Origin: a bacterium
GTDB taxonomy: Bacteria; Elusimicrobiota; Elusimicrobia; Elusimicrobiales; UBA9959
DNA length: 36,663 bases
Assembly: GCA_021811315.1 (NCBI GenBank)
Contig: JAJZPF010000029.1
Location: 1 to 36,663, forward strand
Direction: 5' to 3'
Shown: piece by piece, positions 21,460 through 29,516 of the stretch
How positions within the stretch are numbered: the stretch's first letter is position 1
How the letters are laid out: each line of letters opens with the position of its first letter
Program-made: the position numbers and the translations under genes
The notes under the pieces: model-generated
Seen by the model: only the letters and a program-made list of their open reading frames with translations
What the model was told of the DNA's origin: nothing
Database searches by the model: none

Positions 21460-22863
21460 ATGAGTATACGCACTAAACTCATCCTCTTCATCCTTACACT
21501 CCTGACAGCGATCTCGGCGGTAACCGCCTTCCTGTTCCAGCATAACGAATGGTCCTCGATCTCCGCCAACAGCCAGCGGAAAAACCTGCAGATCCTGCTC
21601 TCGATGTCGGAGGTGTGCAAGGAGATGTACCGCACCCCGGACAAATCCTCCGCGTATAAATATTTCAAGGAATTCCTTAAAGCCCCGGAGATCATCAAGG
21701 TTTCGTGCAGCGGGCCGGACGGCCGGGTTTTCATGGAAGACCGCTACTACAGCCCTTACCCTCCCCCGTTCCGCTACTATTTCAAGAACTTTTCCCCGCC
21801 GAACACCGGCACGTGGGAAACCTGCAGCGACAACGGGGTCGAGATCCTGAAGGCGTCGTTCCGAGCCAGGGGCAGGACCGGCGAGATCACCGCGCGCGTG
21901 GACTTTTCGACCCAGCTGATCTACCAGGAAATGGATTCCTCCCTGCGGCAGTCGTCGGCCAGCTTTTTCATAATCCTCTCCATCGCTTTCGCCATAGGCT
22001 GCGCGGGCACCCTGATAATAACCCGGGTCATAGCCGGCCCGATCCAGACCATAGAAGAGGCGGCCCGCATCATCGGCTCGGGCCAGCTCGACCACAGGGT
22101 CCCGATCGCCTCCAAAGACGAGCTGGGAGGGCTGGCCGCCGAATTCAACAAGATGGCCGACAAGCTCAAGGAATACGACGAGATGAAAAGGGATTTCGTC
22201 TCCAGCATCACCCACGACCTGCGCTCCCCGGTAACCGGCATCGAGCTCTGCTCGGATATAATTTTAAAGCTGGCGGAAAAACGCGACTCCGCCAGGATCC
22301 CGGAACAGGTGTTCTCGATAAACGAGCATTCCCAGCGCCTGAAACGGTTCATAGACTCGATGCTGGAAGTTTCCAGGATCGAGTCCGGCAAGCTGACGCT
22401 GGACCTGAAACCGATGAACCTCGAGAACCTGGTGGACCGGGCGGTGCGCGCGTTCAGGACCTACGCCGCGCAGAAAGGCCTCAAGCTGGAATTCATCGTG
22501 GCCGGGGAAATCCCCGACGTCCGCGGCGACCAGGACCGGCTTTACCAGGTCCTGGCCAACGTCATAGGCAACGCCGTCAAGTTCACCGACTCCGGCTCGG
22601 TCAGCGTTTTCATCGAGACCCTGCCGGGCTGGCAGAAAGTGCGCGTCTGCGACACCGGCGCCCCGATACCTGCCCACGAGCTTACGAATATTTTCAGCAA
22701 GTTTTACAGGATCAGCTCGGGCAGGCGGGAATACCCGTCCGCGAGGCAGGGCACCGGCCTCGGGCTTTTCATAGCCAAATACCTGATAGAGCTGCATGGC
22801 GGCAGGATAGAGGCGGAGAGCGGCGCGGGCGGCAACACCTTCTCCATTTTCCTGCCCTCCTGA
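21460..22863 (+). CDS. Membrane sensor histidine kinase
   Basis: This 467-aa protein has two transmembrane helices (about 7-26 and 168-190) bracketing a periplasmic sensor of about 140 residues with no recognised fold. HAMP (190-242) and HisKA follow, with phospho-acceptor His252 in SSITHDLRSP. The ATPase domain has N box NVIGNAVKF (N371), VCDTGAPI, FSKFYR and GTGLGLFIAK. It starts 7 nt beyond tRNA-Lys without a Shine-Dalgarno; the start is fixed because the first helix begins at residue 7. The partner regulator begins 13 nt after its stop. Proximity to the pilin gene suggests, but does not show, pilus control. Confidence 0.93.
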   Translation: MSIRTKLILFILTLLTAISAVTAFLFQHNEWSSISANSQRKNLQILLSMSEVCKEMYRTPDKSSAYKYFKEFLKAPEIIKVSCSGPDGRVFMEDRYYSPYPPPFRYYFKNFSPPNTGTWETCSDNGVEILKASFRARGRTGEITARVDFSTQLIYQEMDSSLRQSSASFFIILSIAFAIGCAGTLIITRVIAGPIQTIEEAARIIGSGQLDHRVPIASKDELGGLAAEFNKMADKLKEYDEMKRDFVSSITHDLRSPVTGIELCSDIILKLAEKRDSARIPEQVFSINEHSQRLKRFIDSMLEVSRIESGKLTLDLKPMNLENLVDRAVRAFRTYAAQKGLKLEFIVAGEIPDVRGDQDRLYQVLANVIGNAVKFTDSGSVSVFIETLPGWQKVRVCDTGAPIPAHELTNIFSKFYRISSGRREYPSARQGTGLGLFIAKYLIELHGGRIEAESGAGGNTFSIFLPS

Positions 22864-22876
22864 GGGGACGTCCTTT

Positions 22877-23581
22877 ATGGCGGTCAAACAGACCATACTT
22901 GTTATCGACGACGAACTGTCGCTCCTGAAAGCGGTCAAGGAGCGCCTGGAGCTGGAGAACTTCGGCGTGCTCACCTGCACCTCCGCGGAGCAGGCCCTCG
23001 AGACGGTGGCGAAGTTCACCCCCGACCTGATGGTGGTGGACCTCAGGCTGCCCGGGATGAGCGGCCTGGATTTCTGCAGGCAGATACGGTCCTCGGAAAG
23101 TCCCGCCAGGCTGGTGCCGATAATCTTCCTGACCACGGACAGGAGCGAGCTGAACAAGGTGCTGGGACTGGAGCTCGGCGGCGACGATTACATGACCAAG
23201 CCCTTCAGCCCGGCCGAGTTCGTGGCCCGGGTCAAGGCCCTTATCCGCCGCAGCCTCTCCGCGGAAGAGCGGGACGGCGCTGAGGAGAATATTTCCTCGG
23301 GGCAGCTTTCTATAAACTGCCCGAGGCACGAGGCCATGATCTCCGGCCGCCGGCTGGACCTCTCGCCGAAGGAATTCGAGATCCTCTACCTGCTCGTAAA
23401 AAAAAGCGGCCGGGTAATGACCCGCCAGTTCCTGATGGAAAGGGTCTGGGGAAGGCCCTATGTGAACACCAGCCGCGTGATCGATACCCACATAAAGAAC
23501 ATCCGCAAGAGCCTGGGTAAGATGCAGGAACACCTGCTTACCGTGGAAGGCCTCGGGTATAAATGGGACTACCCCGATTGA
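22877..23581 (+). CDS. OmpR/PhoB-family response regulator
   Basis: This 234-aa protein has a receiver domain (1-120) with acidic pocket DD (11-12), phospho-acceptor Asp55 (VVDLRLPG) and Lys108 (TKPFSP). A winged-helix DNA-binding domain follows (about 135-232) with SPKEFEILYLLVKKSGRVMTR and the C-terminal VEGLGYKW hairpin. It is the cognate partner of the kinase 13 nt upstream and activates or represses transcription when phosphorylated. Targets are unknown; the pilin promoter lies about 50 nt downstream of its stop. Confidence 0.93.
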   Translation: MAVKQTILVIDDELSLLKAVKERLELENFGVLTCTSAEQALETVAKFTPDLMVVDLRLPGMSGLDFCRQIRSSESPARLVPIIFLTTDRSELNKVLGLELGGDDYMTKPFSPAEFVARVKALIRRSLSAEERDGAEENISSGQLSINCPRHEAMISGRRLDLSPKEFEILYLLVKKSGRVMTRQFLMERVWGRPYVNTSRVIDTHIKNIRKSLGKMQEHLLTVEGLGYKWDYPD

Positions 23582-23630
23582 ATCTTCACAAGAAACTCAC
23601 AAGCTATCCACACAGCGGCACTATTTTGTA

Positions 23631-23639
23631 TGTTATAAT
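23631..23639 (+). promoter_or_regulatory. Extended -10 promoter of the pilin gene
   Basis: TGT plus TATAAT (23634-23639) lies 49 nt before the pilin ATG. No good -35 is present, so activation by a regulator is plausible. CTATCCACA (23604-23612), a DnaA-box-like nonamer, lies just upstream. Confidence 0.6.
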
Positions 23640-23687
23640 CTCCTTAGGCAGGTTAAATCGGTTAAAGGAAAAGAGGGGTCATAAATT

Positions 23688-24140
23688 ATGAAAAATAATA
23701 AAAAAGGTTTCACGCTGATAGAGCTGCTCGTGGTCGTGCTCATCATTGGTATCCTGGCTTCCATAGCCATACCGCAATACTTTAAAGTCGTAGAGAAGGC
23801 GCGCGTGGCGGAAGCCATGTCGGTAATATCTTCCATTAAGTCAGCTGAGGAAAGGTACCTGGCGCGCGGAGGCACGTACACCGGCGACCTCACCCAGCTC
23901 GACATCATGTACCAAGGCATGAGCGCCAGCGGTATCACCACCAAGTTCTACACCGTGGCGCCACCCGCCATTGGAAACTGCTCCAGCGGCCCCTGCTACC
24001 AGCTCACCGTCACCCGCCACACCACCAATTCGAGCGTGGCGGCCCGCTACGGAAACTACGCCCTTACGTGCAACGTGCCCGAAGCCGCGCAGGTCAAGAT
24101 GGCCAACCCGTCCGCGATCCTGAACGAGCTGATAGACTAA
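23688..24140 (+). CDS. pilA: Type IV pilin (PilA/PilE-like)
   Basis: This 150-aa major or minor pilin has a short prepilin leader, MKNNKKG, cleaved by PilD after Gly7. The mature N-terminus FTLIELLVVVLIIGILASIAIP has Glu at +5, forming the filament core helix. The globular domain has three cysteines, two of them in NCSSGPC and one near YALTC. Either pairing could form the D-loop disulphide. GAGGGG precedes the ATG. A strong terminator follows, so the gene is monocistronic. It presumably assembles into the pilus retracted by PilT (16820-17908). Confidence 0.93.
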   Translation: MKNNKKGFTLIELLVVVLIIGILASIAIPQYFKVVEKARVAEAMSVISSIKSAEERYLARGGTYTGDLTQLDIMYQGMSASGITTKFYTVAPPAIGNCSSGPCYQLTVTRHTTNSSVAARYGNYALTCNVPEAAQVKMANPSAILNELID

Positions 24141-24142
24141 AT

Positions 24143-24160
24143 ACAGCGGACAGCCGCTGT
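24143..24160 (+). other. Small hairpin after the pilin stop
   Basis: ACAGCGG-ACAG-CCGCTGT is a 7-bp perfect stem directly after the stop. It lacks a T tract and may protect the pilin mRNA 3' end. Confidence 0.45.
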
Positions 24161-24182
24161 TAAAGCTGTCAGTCTGCAGCGC

Positions 24183-24216
24183 AAAAAAGAACCCCGCTTC
24201 GGCGGGGTTCTTTTTT
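24183..24216 (+). terminator. Bidirectional terminator between convergent genes
   Basis: AAAAAAGAACCCCGC, loop TTCG, then GCGGGGTTCTTTTTT is a perfect 15-bp stem. A and T tracts lie on both sides, so it can serve the pilin gene and the convergent minus-strand operon. Confidence 0.95.
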
Positions 24217-24240
24217 GCTTCCCTTCTATAAAGCTTTTCC

Positions 24241-25488
24241 CTATTCCTTTATCAGCTCGGCGCTTCCGGCCTCGAAAATGACGCCGAGGCCGTCCCTTGC
24301 CAGCCATAGCCTTTCGCCGCGCCAGGCGAAAGCCGAAAGCGGGGCGCTTTCCCTCCGGGTCTTAAGCGTGAACACCCCGTCGGGCGTAAGGCTGTCGTCC
24401 AGCTTGTGGCGGTAGATCTTCCCGGTGGAGGAGACCGCCGTCCACAGGTAGTCCTTGTCCTTGAAGATCTGGTCGGGCTTCTCCGGGAGCTTGAAGGAGA
24501 CCGACGGGGTCAGCTCCGAATCGGGCCGGCGCAGCACCGCGTTCCCCTCGCTGTCGCAGGTCCAGAGATATTCCCCGTCATAGAACAGCGCGCTTACCTT
24601 GCCGGGGGCCGGGAAGCTTTTGAGGAGCGGCAGCCCGGGGGCGATCCTCCTGGCCTCGATGGTCTTTTTCCAGGAGTCGGCTATATAGAGCGTGTCGCCG
24701 GCGGCGGCCAGGCCGCTGATGTGGGTTTTCTCGAGCGGGAAAGTTTCCTCCAGGCGCAGCCCGCCCTTGTCCGCCGAATAAAGGTAAACCGACTGGGCGA
24801 GCCAGTCGCCCGCGAAAAGTTTCCCGTCGGCCCAGACCAGGGAAGAGATGTTGGCCGCGACGCCGGGGTATTCGCGGTAGTAGCCGGCGGAATTGGCCCG
24901 CACCTGCCGGTAGACGCCGACGCCGGCCAGGAGGAGGGCCAGCGAAGCGGCCAGGACGTAGACCGGGTTACGGCCGCGCCGGGCGGCCGGGGCAGGCTGG
25001 ACGGCGGCGGGCGCGGGAGCCTGGACCGAAGCGGCCGGCTGGAGCGCGGGCTGCCGCGCGGGAGCCTGGACCTTTACGGCTACGGCGACGCCGCCGCCGG
25101 AGTCTTCGGCGGGGCCGCGCCGTTTGACCGGGCTTTGTATAAATCTCTTTACGGTCTCCACGAGCTGCGCGTTCTCGAAGGGCTTCTGCAGGTATTCGCT
25201 TGCGCCAAGCTTCATAACGTCCACGGCCGACTGTATATGGCCGTAGCCGGTTATCATCACCACCGGGACCGTAGCGTCAATTTTTTTAAGGCCTTCCAGC
25301 ACCTCGATACCGTCCATCCCCGGCAGGCGCATGTCCAGCAGGACCAGGTCGGGGCGGTTTTCCCTGGCCATCTCAAGGGCCGAAGGGCCGTCGCCGGCCT
25401 CGGAGATCTCATAGCCGCGCAGCTTCAGGACATTGCGCACCGCAAGGCGCATGTCCGGTTCGTCGTCCACTATCAGGATACGTGACAT
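24241..25488 (-). CDS. Response-regulator receiver fused to a membrane-tethered beta-propeller
   Basis: This 415-aa protein has an N-terminal receiver (1-120) with all catalytic residues: D8-D9, phospho-acceptor Asp52 (LLDMRLPGMDG), Thr80 and Lys102. An Ala/Pro/Gln-rich linker follows (125-172). One transmembrane helix follows (about 175-192). The C-terminal 210 residues form a beta-propeller-like domain with repeats such as ISSLVWADGKLFAGDW, ISGLAAAGDTLYIADSW and VSALFYDGEYLWTCDS. By the positive-inside rule (RRGR before the helix) the receiver is cytoplasmic and the propeller periplasmic. It starts 8 nt after the coiled-coil histidine kinase and is its likely phosphotransfer partner. A receiver acting across the membrane is unusual. 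Confidence 0.85.
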   Translation of the reverse strand: MSRILIVDDEPDMRLAVRNVLKLRGYEISEAGDGPSALEMARENRPDLVLLDMRLPGMDGIEVLEGLKKIDATVPVVMITGYGHIQSAVDVMKLGASEYLQKPFENAQLVETVKRFIQSPVKRRGPAEDSGGGVAVAVKVQAPARQPALQPAASVQAPAPAAVQPAPAARRGRNPVYVLAASLALLLAGVGVYRQVRANSAGYYREYPGVAANISSLVWADGKLFAGDWLAQSVYLYSADKGGLRLEETFPLEKTHISGLAAAGDTLYIADSWKKTIEARRIAPGLPLLKSFPAPGKVSALFYDGEYLWTCDSEGNAVLRRPDSELTPSVSFKLPEKPDQIFKDKDYLWTAVSSTGKIYRHKLDDSLTPDGVFTLKTRRESAPLSAFAWRGERLWLARDGLGVIFEAGSAELIKE

Positions 25489-25496
25489 AAATTTCC

Positions 25497-28400
25497 TCAG
25501 GCTTCGGGCACTTCCAGCACCGCCCTGGCGCCCTTGTCCGGATCGTTCAAAAGTTCCAGCGTGCCGCCGTGCGCCCTGGCCACGTTGCGGGCGAGGGTAA
25601 GGCCCAGCCCCATCTTGCCGGGCCGCGTGGTAAAGAAAGGGTGGAAAACGGCGGCCAGGTTCTTCTTTTCTACGCCGGCCCCCGTATCGGCTACTTCAAG
25701 GCGCTGCCTGCCGTCGCCGCCGGCCAGGAGCACCGAGAGGTCGCCCCCGTCGGGCATGGCCTCCACGGCGTTGAGGAGCAGCTGCTCCACCGCGGAGGCG
25801 AAACGCACCCTGTCCAGATTGACGGGCTTAAGCTTCTCCCCCCCCTTGACGCTCACCTTTATGTTCTCGAGGCGGCCGGAAGAGCGGAGCCCGTTCAGGA
25901 CTTCGGAAAGCACGGCCGCCAGGCGCTCCGGGGAGCGCTGCGGGATGACCGGCTTCGAAAAATTCATTATTATGTCTATCTTCTTCTGGAGGTTCACGAT
26001 GTTGCGGACTATCACGTTCAGCGATTCCTTCGCGCCTTCGGCCTCCGGGGTTTCGGCGCAGAATTCGGCGTGGCTGCGGATGATGCTGATCGAATTGGCC
26101 ACCTGGTGCGCCACCCCGGCCACCAGCTCCTCGAAATCCGGGATATAGCCGGGGGCGCCGGCGGCCTGGCCGCGGTCTTTAAGGTCCTCGAAATCCTTGC
26201 CGATCTTCTTCATGCGCGAAGTCACTTCGGCCAGCATCTTCTCCTTGATCAGCAGGTTCTCCTCCGCCTCGCGCAGCATGGCGCGGTAGGGCCTGGCCTT
26301 GAGCTCCTCACGGAGCTCTTTTTCCCTGCTTTGCAGCTCCACTTTTTCCGCCCGGGTGTTTTCAAGCTCGGAGCGAAGCTTCATAAGGCGGCTTTCTTTC
26401 TCCGCGAGCAGGCGCTCCGCCTCTGAAACCTTGACGGAATTGGTCGAGGCGGCGGATTTTTTACGCACCAGGGAAAGCAAATTCTGCTTTTCCTTTTTAA
26501 GCGCCTCCGCCTCTTTCCTGAGCTCTTCCTCCGCCAGTGAAAGGCGCGCTATGGAGGAGTCCCTCTCAACCACCCTGGCCTGCGCCTCTTTCAGCAGCTC
26601 GTTCTCGGCGTGGATCTCGCGGGAATACTTCTCGCCGAGAGCCGCGCGGCTGGCGCGCAGCAGGGAACATTCGTTCTCCAGCGAGAAAAGCGCGCCCCGG
26701 GCTTCGTCCAGCTCGAATTCTTTTTTTCTGAGCAGCGCGTCCGCGTTGTGCATCTTTTCGGAAAGCGCGGCGTAGCGGGCCCTCTCGGCCTCGGCCTCTC
26801 CAGCGGCGGAAGCCGCCGTCTCCTGCAGGTGGGCGCGCAGCAGCACCGCCTCGTCCCCGGCGGACGCGGCCGCGGCGCGGGCCTCCTCCAGCTCGAATTC
26901 TTTTTTCTTCAGGAGCGCTTCGGCGCCGCGAAGCTTCTCGGCCAGGCCCGCCTGGAGGCCCTTCTTCTCGCCGGTGGCGGCCTCCGCGGCGTCCTGCGCG
27001 GACCTGAGGGAGTTCCTGGCTTCCTCCAGCTCCGATTCTTTTTTCTTCAGCAGCGCGTCGGCGCTCCGCATTTTCTCGGAAAGCGCGGCGTACCGGGACC
27101 TTTCGGCCTCGGCCTCCACGGCCGCCGCCGAGGCGGAAGCCGCCATTTCCTTCAGGCGGGCGCGCAGCGAGACCGCCTCGGAACCGGCCGCCTTGGCGAT
27201 GGCGCAGGCCTCTTCCAGCTCGTCTTCTTTTTTCTTCAGCAGGGCCTCCGCGTCGCGGAGCTTCCCGGCGAAGCCAGACTGGACGCCCCGCTTCTCGCCC
27301 GACTCCGCCTCGGCTGCGGCCTGCGCGGACTTGAGCGCCTCGCGCAGGGAAGCGGCCTCGGCCCTGTCGCCGGCTTTCTCGCGGACCAGGTTCTCGTTAA
27401 GCAGGACTATATCGTCGTATTTCCGCAGCAGGGCGGTGTAAGTCGCGGCCTGCTCCTCGAGGGCGGCAATAAGGCCGGAGGCCTCGCCGTCGCGCGCCCT
27501 GGACTCCTGCGCGGCCATGTACGCGGAAGCGGTTTCAGCCTTGATCGCGGCCGCGCGGAATTTGTTCCTCTCCTCTTCCACGGACTTGAGGCGCCCGAGC
27601 GCTATCTCGTTCTCGTTCTCGGCGTTCCGCAGCCTCGAGACCGCGTTATGGAGCTGCGCCGAAGCCAGCTTCCATTTCTCTTCAGCGTCGGAAAGCTCGC
27701 CGATAAGGGAGCTTTCCCGGGATTTAAGGCCGGCGTTCTCCTCTTCCTTGACGCGGAGGGCCGCCCTGGAGGCGCTGAGCTCCGCCTGGGAGGCGCGGAA
27801 TTTTTCCAGGCTGCGGGCCGCGGCCTCGGACATCGCGTTCTCGAGTTCCTCTACCCGGGCCGCCATGGCGGCGGCCATTTCCCTGGCGCGCTGGACGTTC
27901 TCGTGCCCGCTGCCGCTTTTTACCTCTGAAAATTCTTTTGTAAGCTCCTTAAGCTTGAGGTTGGCGTCTTTAAGCTGCGCGTCCTTTTCGGCCAGGGCCG
28001 CGTTGGCTTCGGCCAGCATTTTTTCTTTCTTCGCGATATCGTCGAGAGAGTCGTCGAGCCTGGCGCCGGCCGCGGAAAGCTTCCGCTCTATCTCCTCGGC
28101 GCGCTTGGTCTGCTCCCGCAGCTCTTTCTTGACCAGCTCTATTTTAAGGAGGAAGCCCTCCTCGGTGCGGGAATTCTCCTGCGCGGCCTGTTCCAGCCTG
28201 CGCTCGACGCCCTCGGTAAGCCGCGCGGCCTTCTGAAGCTGGGCCTCGCGTTCCTTCACGTTCGCGCGCTCCAGGGCGAGCTCGGTCTTCAGTTCCTCCG
28301 CGCCCCGCAGTATCTTTTCGATCTCGGCGTCCTTATCTTTGATCGCGGAACGGGCCCCGTTTATGAGAAGTTCCCTTTCGGCGGACCTGGCTTTTTCGGC

Positions 28401-29516
28401 CTCGAGGCTGCCGGCCTCCATCTCAAGCTTGCGGAGCAGGCCGTCCCGCTCCAGCACCACCGCCTCCGTCCTTGAATTCTCTTCGAGCAGGGAGGCCTTC
28501 ACCTGGTCGACGGCGGCTGACAGCTCGGCCGCCCTGGCCTTGGCGGCGGCGCGGGTCTCGTTCAGCAAAGCGTCTTTTTTCGCGGAAGCGGCTTTCTCGC
28601 CCTCGAGCAGGGAGGCGGATTCCTCGAGCTGCCTGAGCAGCCCGTTCCGCTCCGTAACCATGGCCTCCACCTTCAGGCTTTCCTCGAACAGCGAGGTCTT
28701 AAGCTGGTCGATGACGGCGGACAGTTCCGCGCTCCTGGCCTTGGCGGCGGCCCGGGTTTCATCGAGCAAGGCGTCTTTTTTCGCGGAAGCGTCTTTTTCC
28801 TCCTGGAGCAGGGAAGCGGCTTCTTTCAGCCGGGCAAGGAGCCCGTCGTGCTCCGAACCCAGGGCGGCCGCTTTCGCGGCCAGGTCCTCCTGCGAGGCGC
28901 GGAGCTGGTCGAGCGCCGCGGACTGCGCGGCCGACTTCTCCTTGGCGGCCGCGCGGGCCTCCTGCATCAAAGCGTCTTTTTCGGCGGCGATGGCTTTCGC
29001 CTCTTTAAGGCGGCCGGAGATATCCTCCACCTGGCGCAGCAGGCCGTCCCGCTCGGCGGCGAGGACCGCGACCCGGGAGCTCTCGGTAACCAGGGATCCC
29101 TGGAGGCCTTCGATCGCCGCGGAGGACTTCGCGGACTCTTCCTTGGCCGCGGCCCGGGCGGCTTTCAGCAATTCTTCTTTTTCAGCCGCGGCGGCCCTGG
29201 AATCTTCAAGCCTGGCGGAAACCACTTCCAGCTGGCGGGACAGGTTTTCCCTTTCGAGGGACAAAGCGGAGCTTTTGGAAGTTTCATTGTCCAGGGCGGC
29301 GCGCAGCTGCTCCAGCGCGGAAGTGAGGGAGGCCTCCTTCTGCGTCATGCGGCCCATCGCGGCGGCGGCCGAACCGCGGACCCCGGCCAGCTCTTCCTCG
29401 AGGGCTTTTACGCGCACGGCCATGGACTCCTCGCGGCCGTGCAGGTCGGCGAGGAAGCCCTCGAGTTCCGAGTTCAGACCCTCGAGGTCGCTTATATGGC
29501 TTACTTGCTCTTCCAT
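25497..29516 (-). CDS. Giant coiled-coil histidine kinase
   Basis: The protein is 1339 aa from ATG 29516 (MEEQVSHISDLEG), which overlaps the upstream gene by 16 nt. The longer frame to 29705 is out-of-frame sequence of that gene. Residues 1 to about 1100 are almost continuous coiled coil. They include four tandem 67-aa repeats (28380-29183) and a second family around LLKKKExELEEA. The C-terminus is an NtrB-like kinase: AGVAHQVANS with His1137, N box LLLNAVEAMP, VADTGAGV, FHPFFTTRP and MGLGLTLAR. No transmembrane helix or PAS/GAF sensor is visible. It is therefore a soluble kinase on a long rod, probably sensing assembly or tension of a scaffold (inference). Confidence 0.85.
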   Translation of the reverse strand: MEEQVSHISDLEGLNSELEGFLADLHGREESMAVRVKALEEELAGVRGSAAAAMGRMTQKEASLTSALEQLRAALDNETSKSSALSLERENLSRQLEVVSARLEDSRAAAAEKEELLKAARAAAKEESAKSSAAIEGLQGSLVTESSRVAVLAAERDGLLRQVEDISGRLKEAKAIAAEKDALMQEARAAAKEKSAAQSAALDQLRASQEDLAAKAAALGSEHDGLLARLKEAASLLQEEKDASAKKDALLDETRAAAKARSAELSAVIDQLKTSLFEESLKVEAMVTERNGLLRQLEESASLLEGEKAASAKKDALLNETRAAAKARAAELSAAVDQVKASLLEENSRTEAVVLERDGLLRKLEMEAGSLEAEKARSAERELLINGARSAIKDKDAEIEKILRGAEELKTELALERANVKEREAQLQKAARLTEGVERRLEQAAQENSRTEEGFLLKIELVKKELREQTKRAEEIERKLSAAGARLDDSLDDIAKKEKMLAEANAALAEKDAQLKDANLKLKELTKEFSEVKSGSGHENVQRAREMAAAMAARVEELENAMSEAAARSLEKFRASQAELSASRAALRVKEEENAGLKSRESSLIGELSDAEEKWKLASAQLHNAVSRLRNAENENEIALGRLKSVEEERNKFRAAAIKAETASAYMAAQESRARDGEASGLIAALEEQAATYTALLRKYDDIVLLNENLVREKAGDRAEAASLREALKSAQAAAEAESGEKRGVQSGFAGKLRDAEALLKKKEDELEEACAIAKAAGSEAVSLRARLKEMAASASAAAVEAEAERSRYAALSEKMRSADALLKKKESELEEARNSLRSAQDAAEAATGEKKGLQAGLAEKLRGAEALLKKKEFELEEARAAAASAGDEAVLLRAHLQETAASAAGEAEAERARYAALSEKMHNADALLRKKEFELDEARGALFSLENECSLLRASRAALGEKYSREIHAENELLKEAQARVVERDSSIARLSLAEEELRKEAEALKKEKQNLLSLVRKKSAASTNSVKVSEAERLLAEKESRLMKLRSELENTRAEKVELQSREKELREELKARPYRAMLREAEENLLIKEKMLAEVTSRMKKIGKDFEDLKDRGQAAGAPGYIPDFEELVAGVAHQVANSISIIRSHAEFCAETPEAEGAKESLNVIVRNIVNLQKKIDIIMNFSKPVIPQRSPERLAAVLSEVLNGLRSSGRLENIKVSVKGGEKLKPVNLDRVRFASAVEQLLLNAVEAMPDGGDLSVLLAGGDGRQRLEVADTGAGVEKKNLAAVFHPFFTTRPGKMGLGLTLARNVARAHGGTLELLNDPDKGARAVLEVPEA
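28380..29183 (-). repeat. Four 201-bp repeats in the coiled-coil kinase gene
   Basis: Units begin EKEELLKAAR, EKDALMQEAR, KKDALLDETR and KKDALLNETR, each exactly 67 codons long. Partial copies lie at both ends. Sixty-seven residues equals eight heptads plus one hendecad, compatible with a continuous coiled coil. The last two units are the most alike, pointing to recent duplication. Confidence 0.75.

Noticed and set aside
23618-23640. Sigma-54 promoter upstream of the pilin gene
   Set aside because: A GGCAC is present, but the matching -12 GC element is missing. The TGT-TATAAT extended -10 explains the region better.
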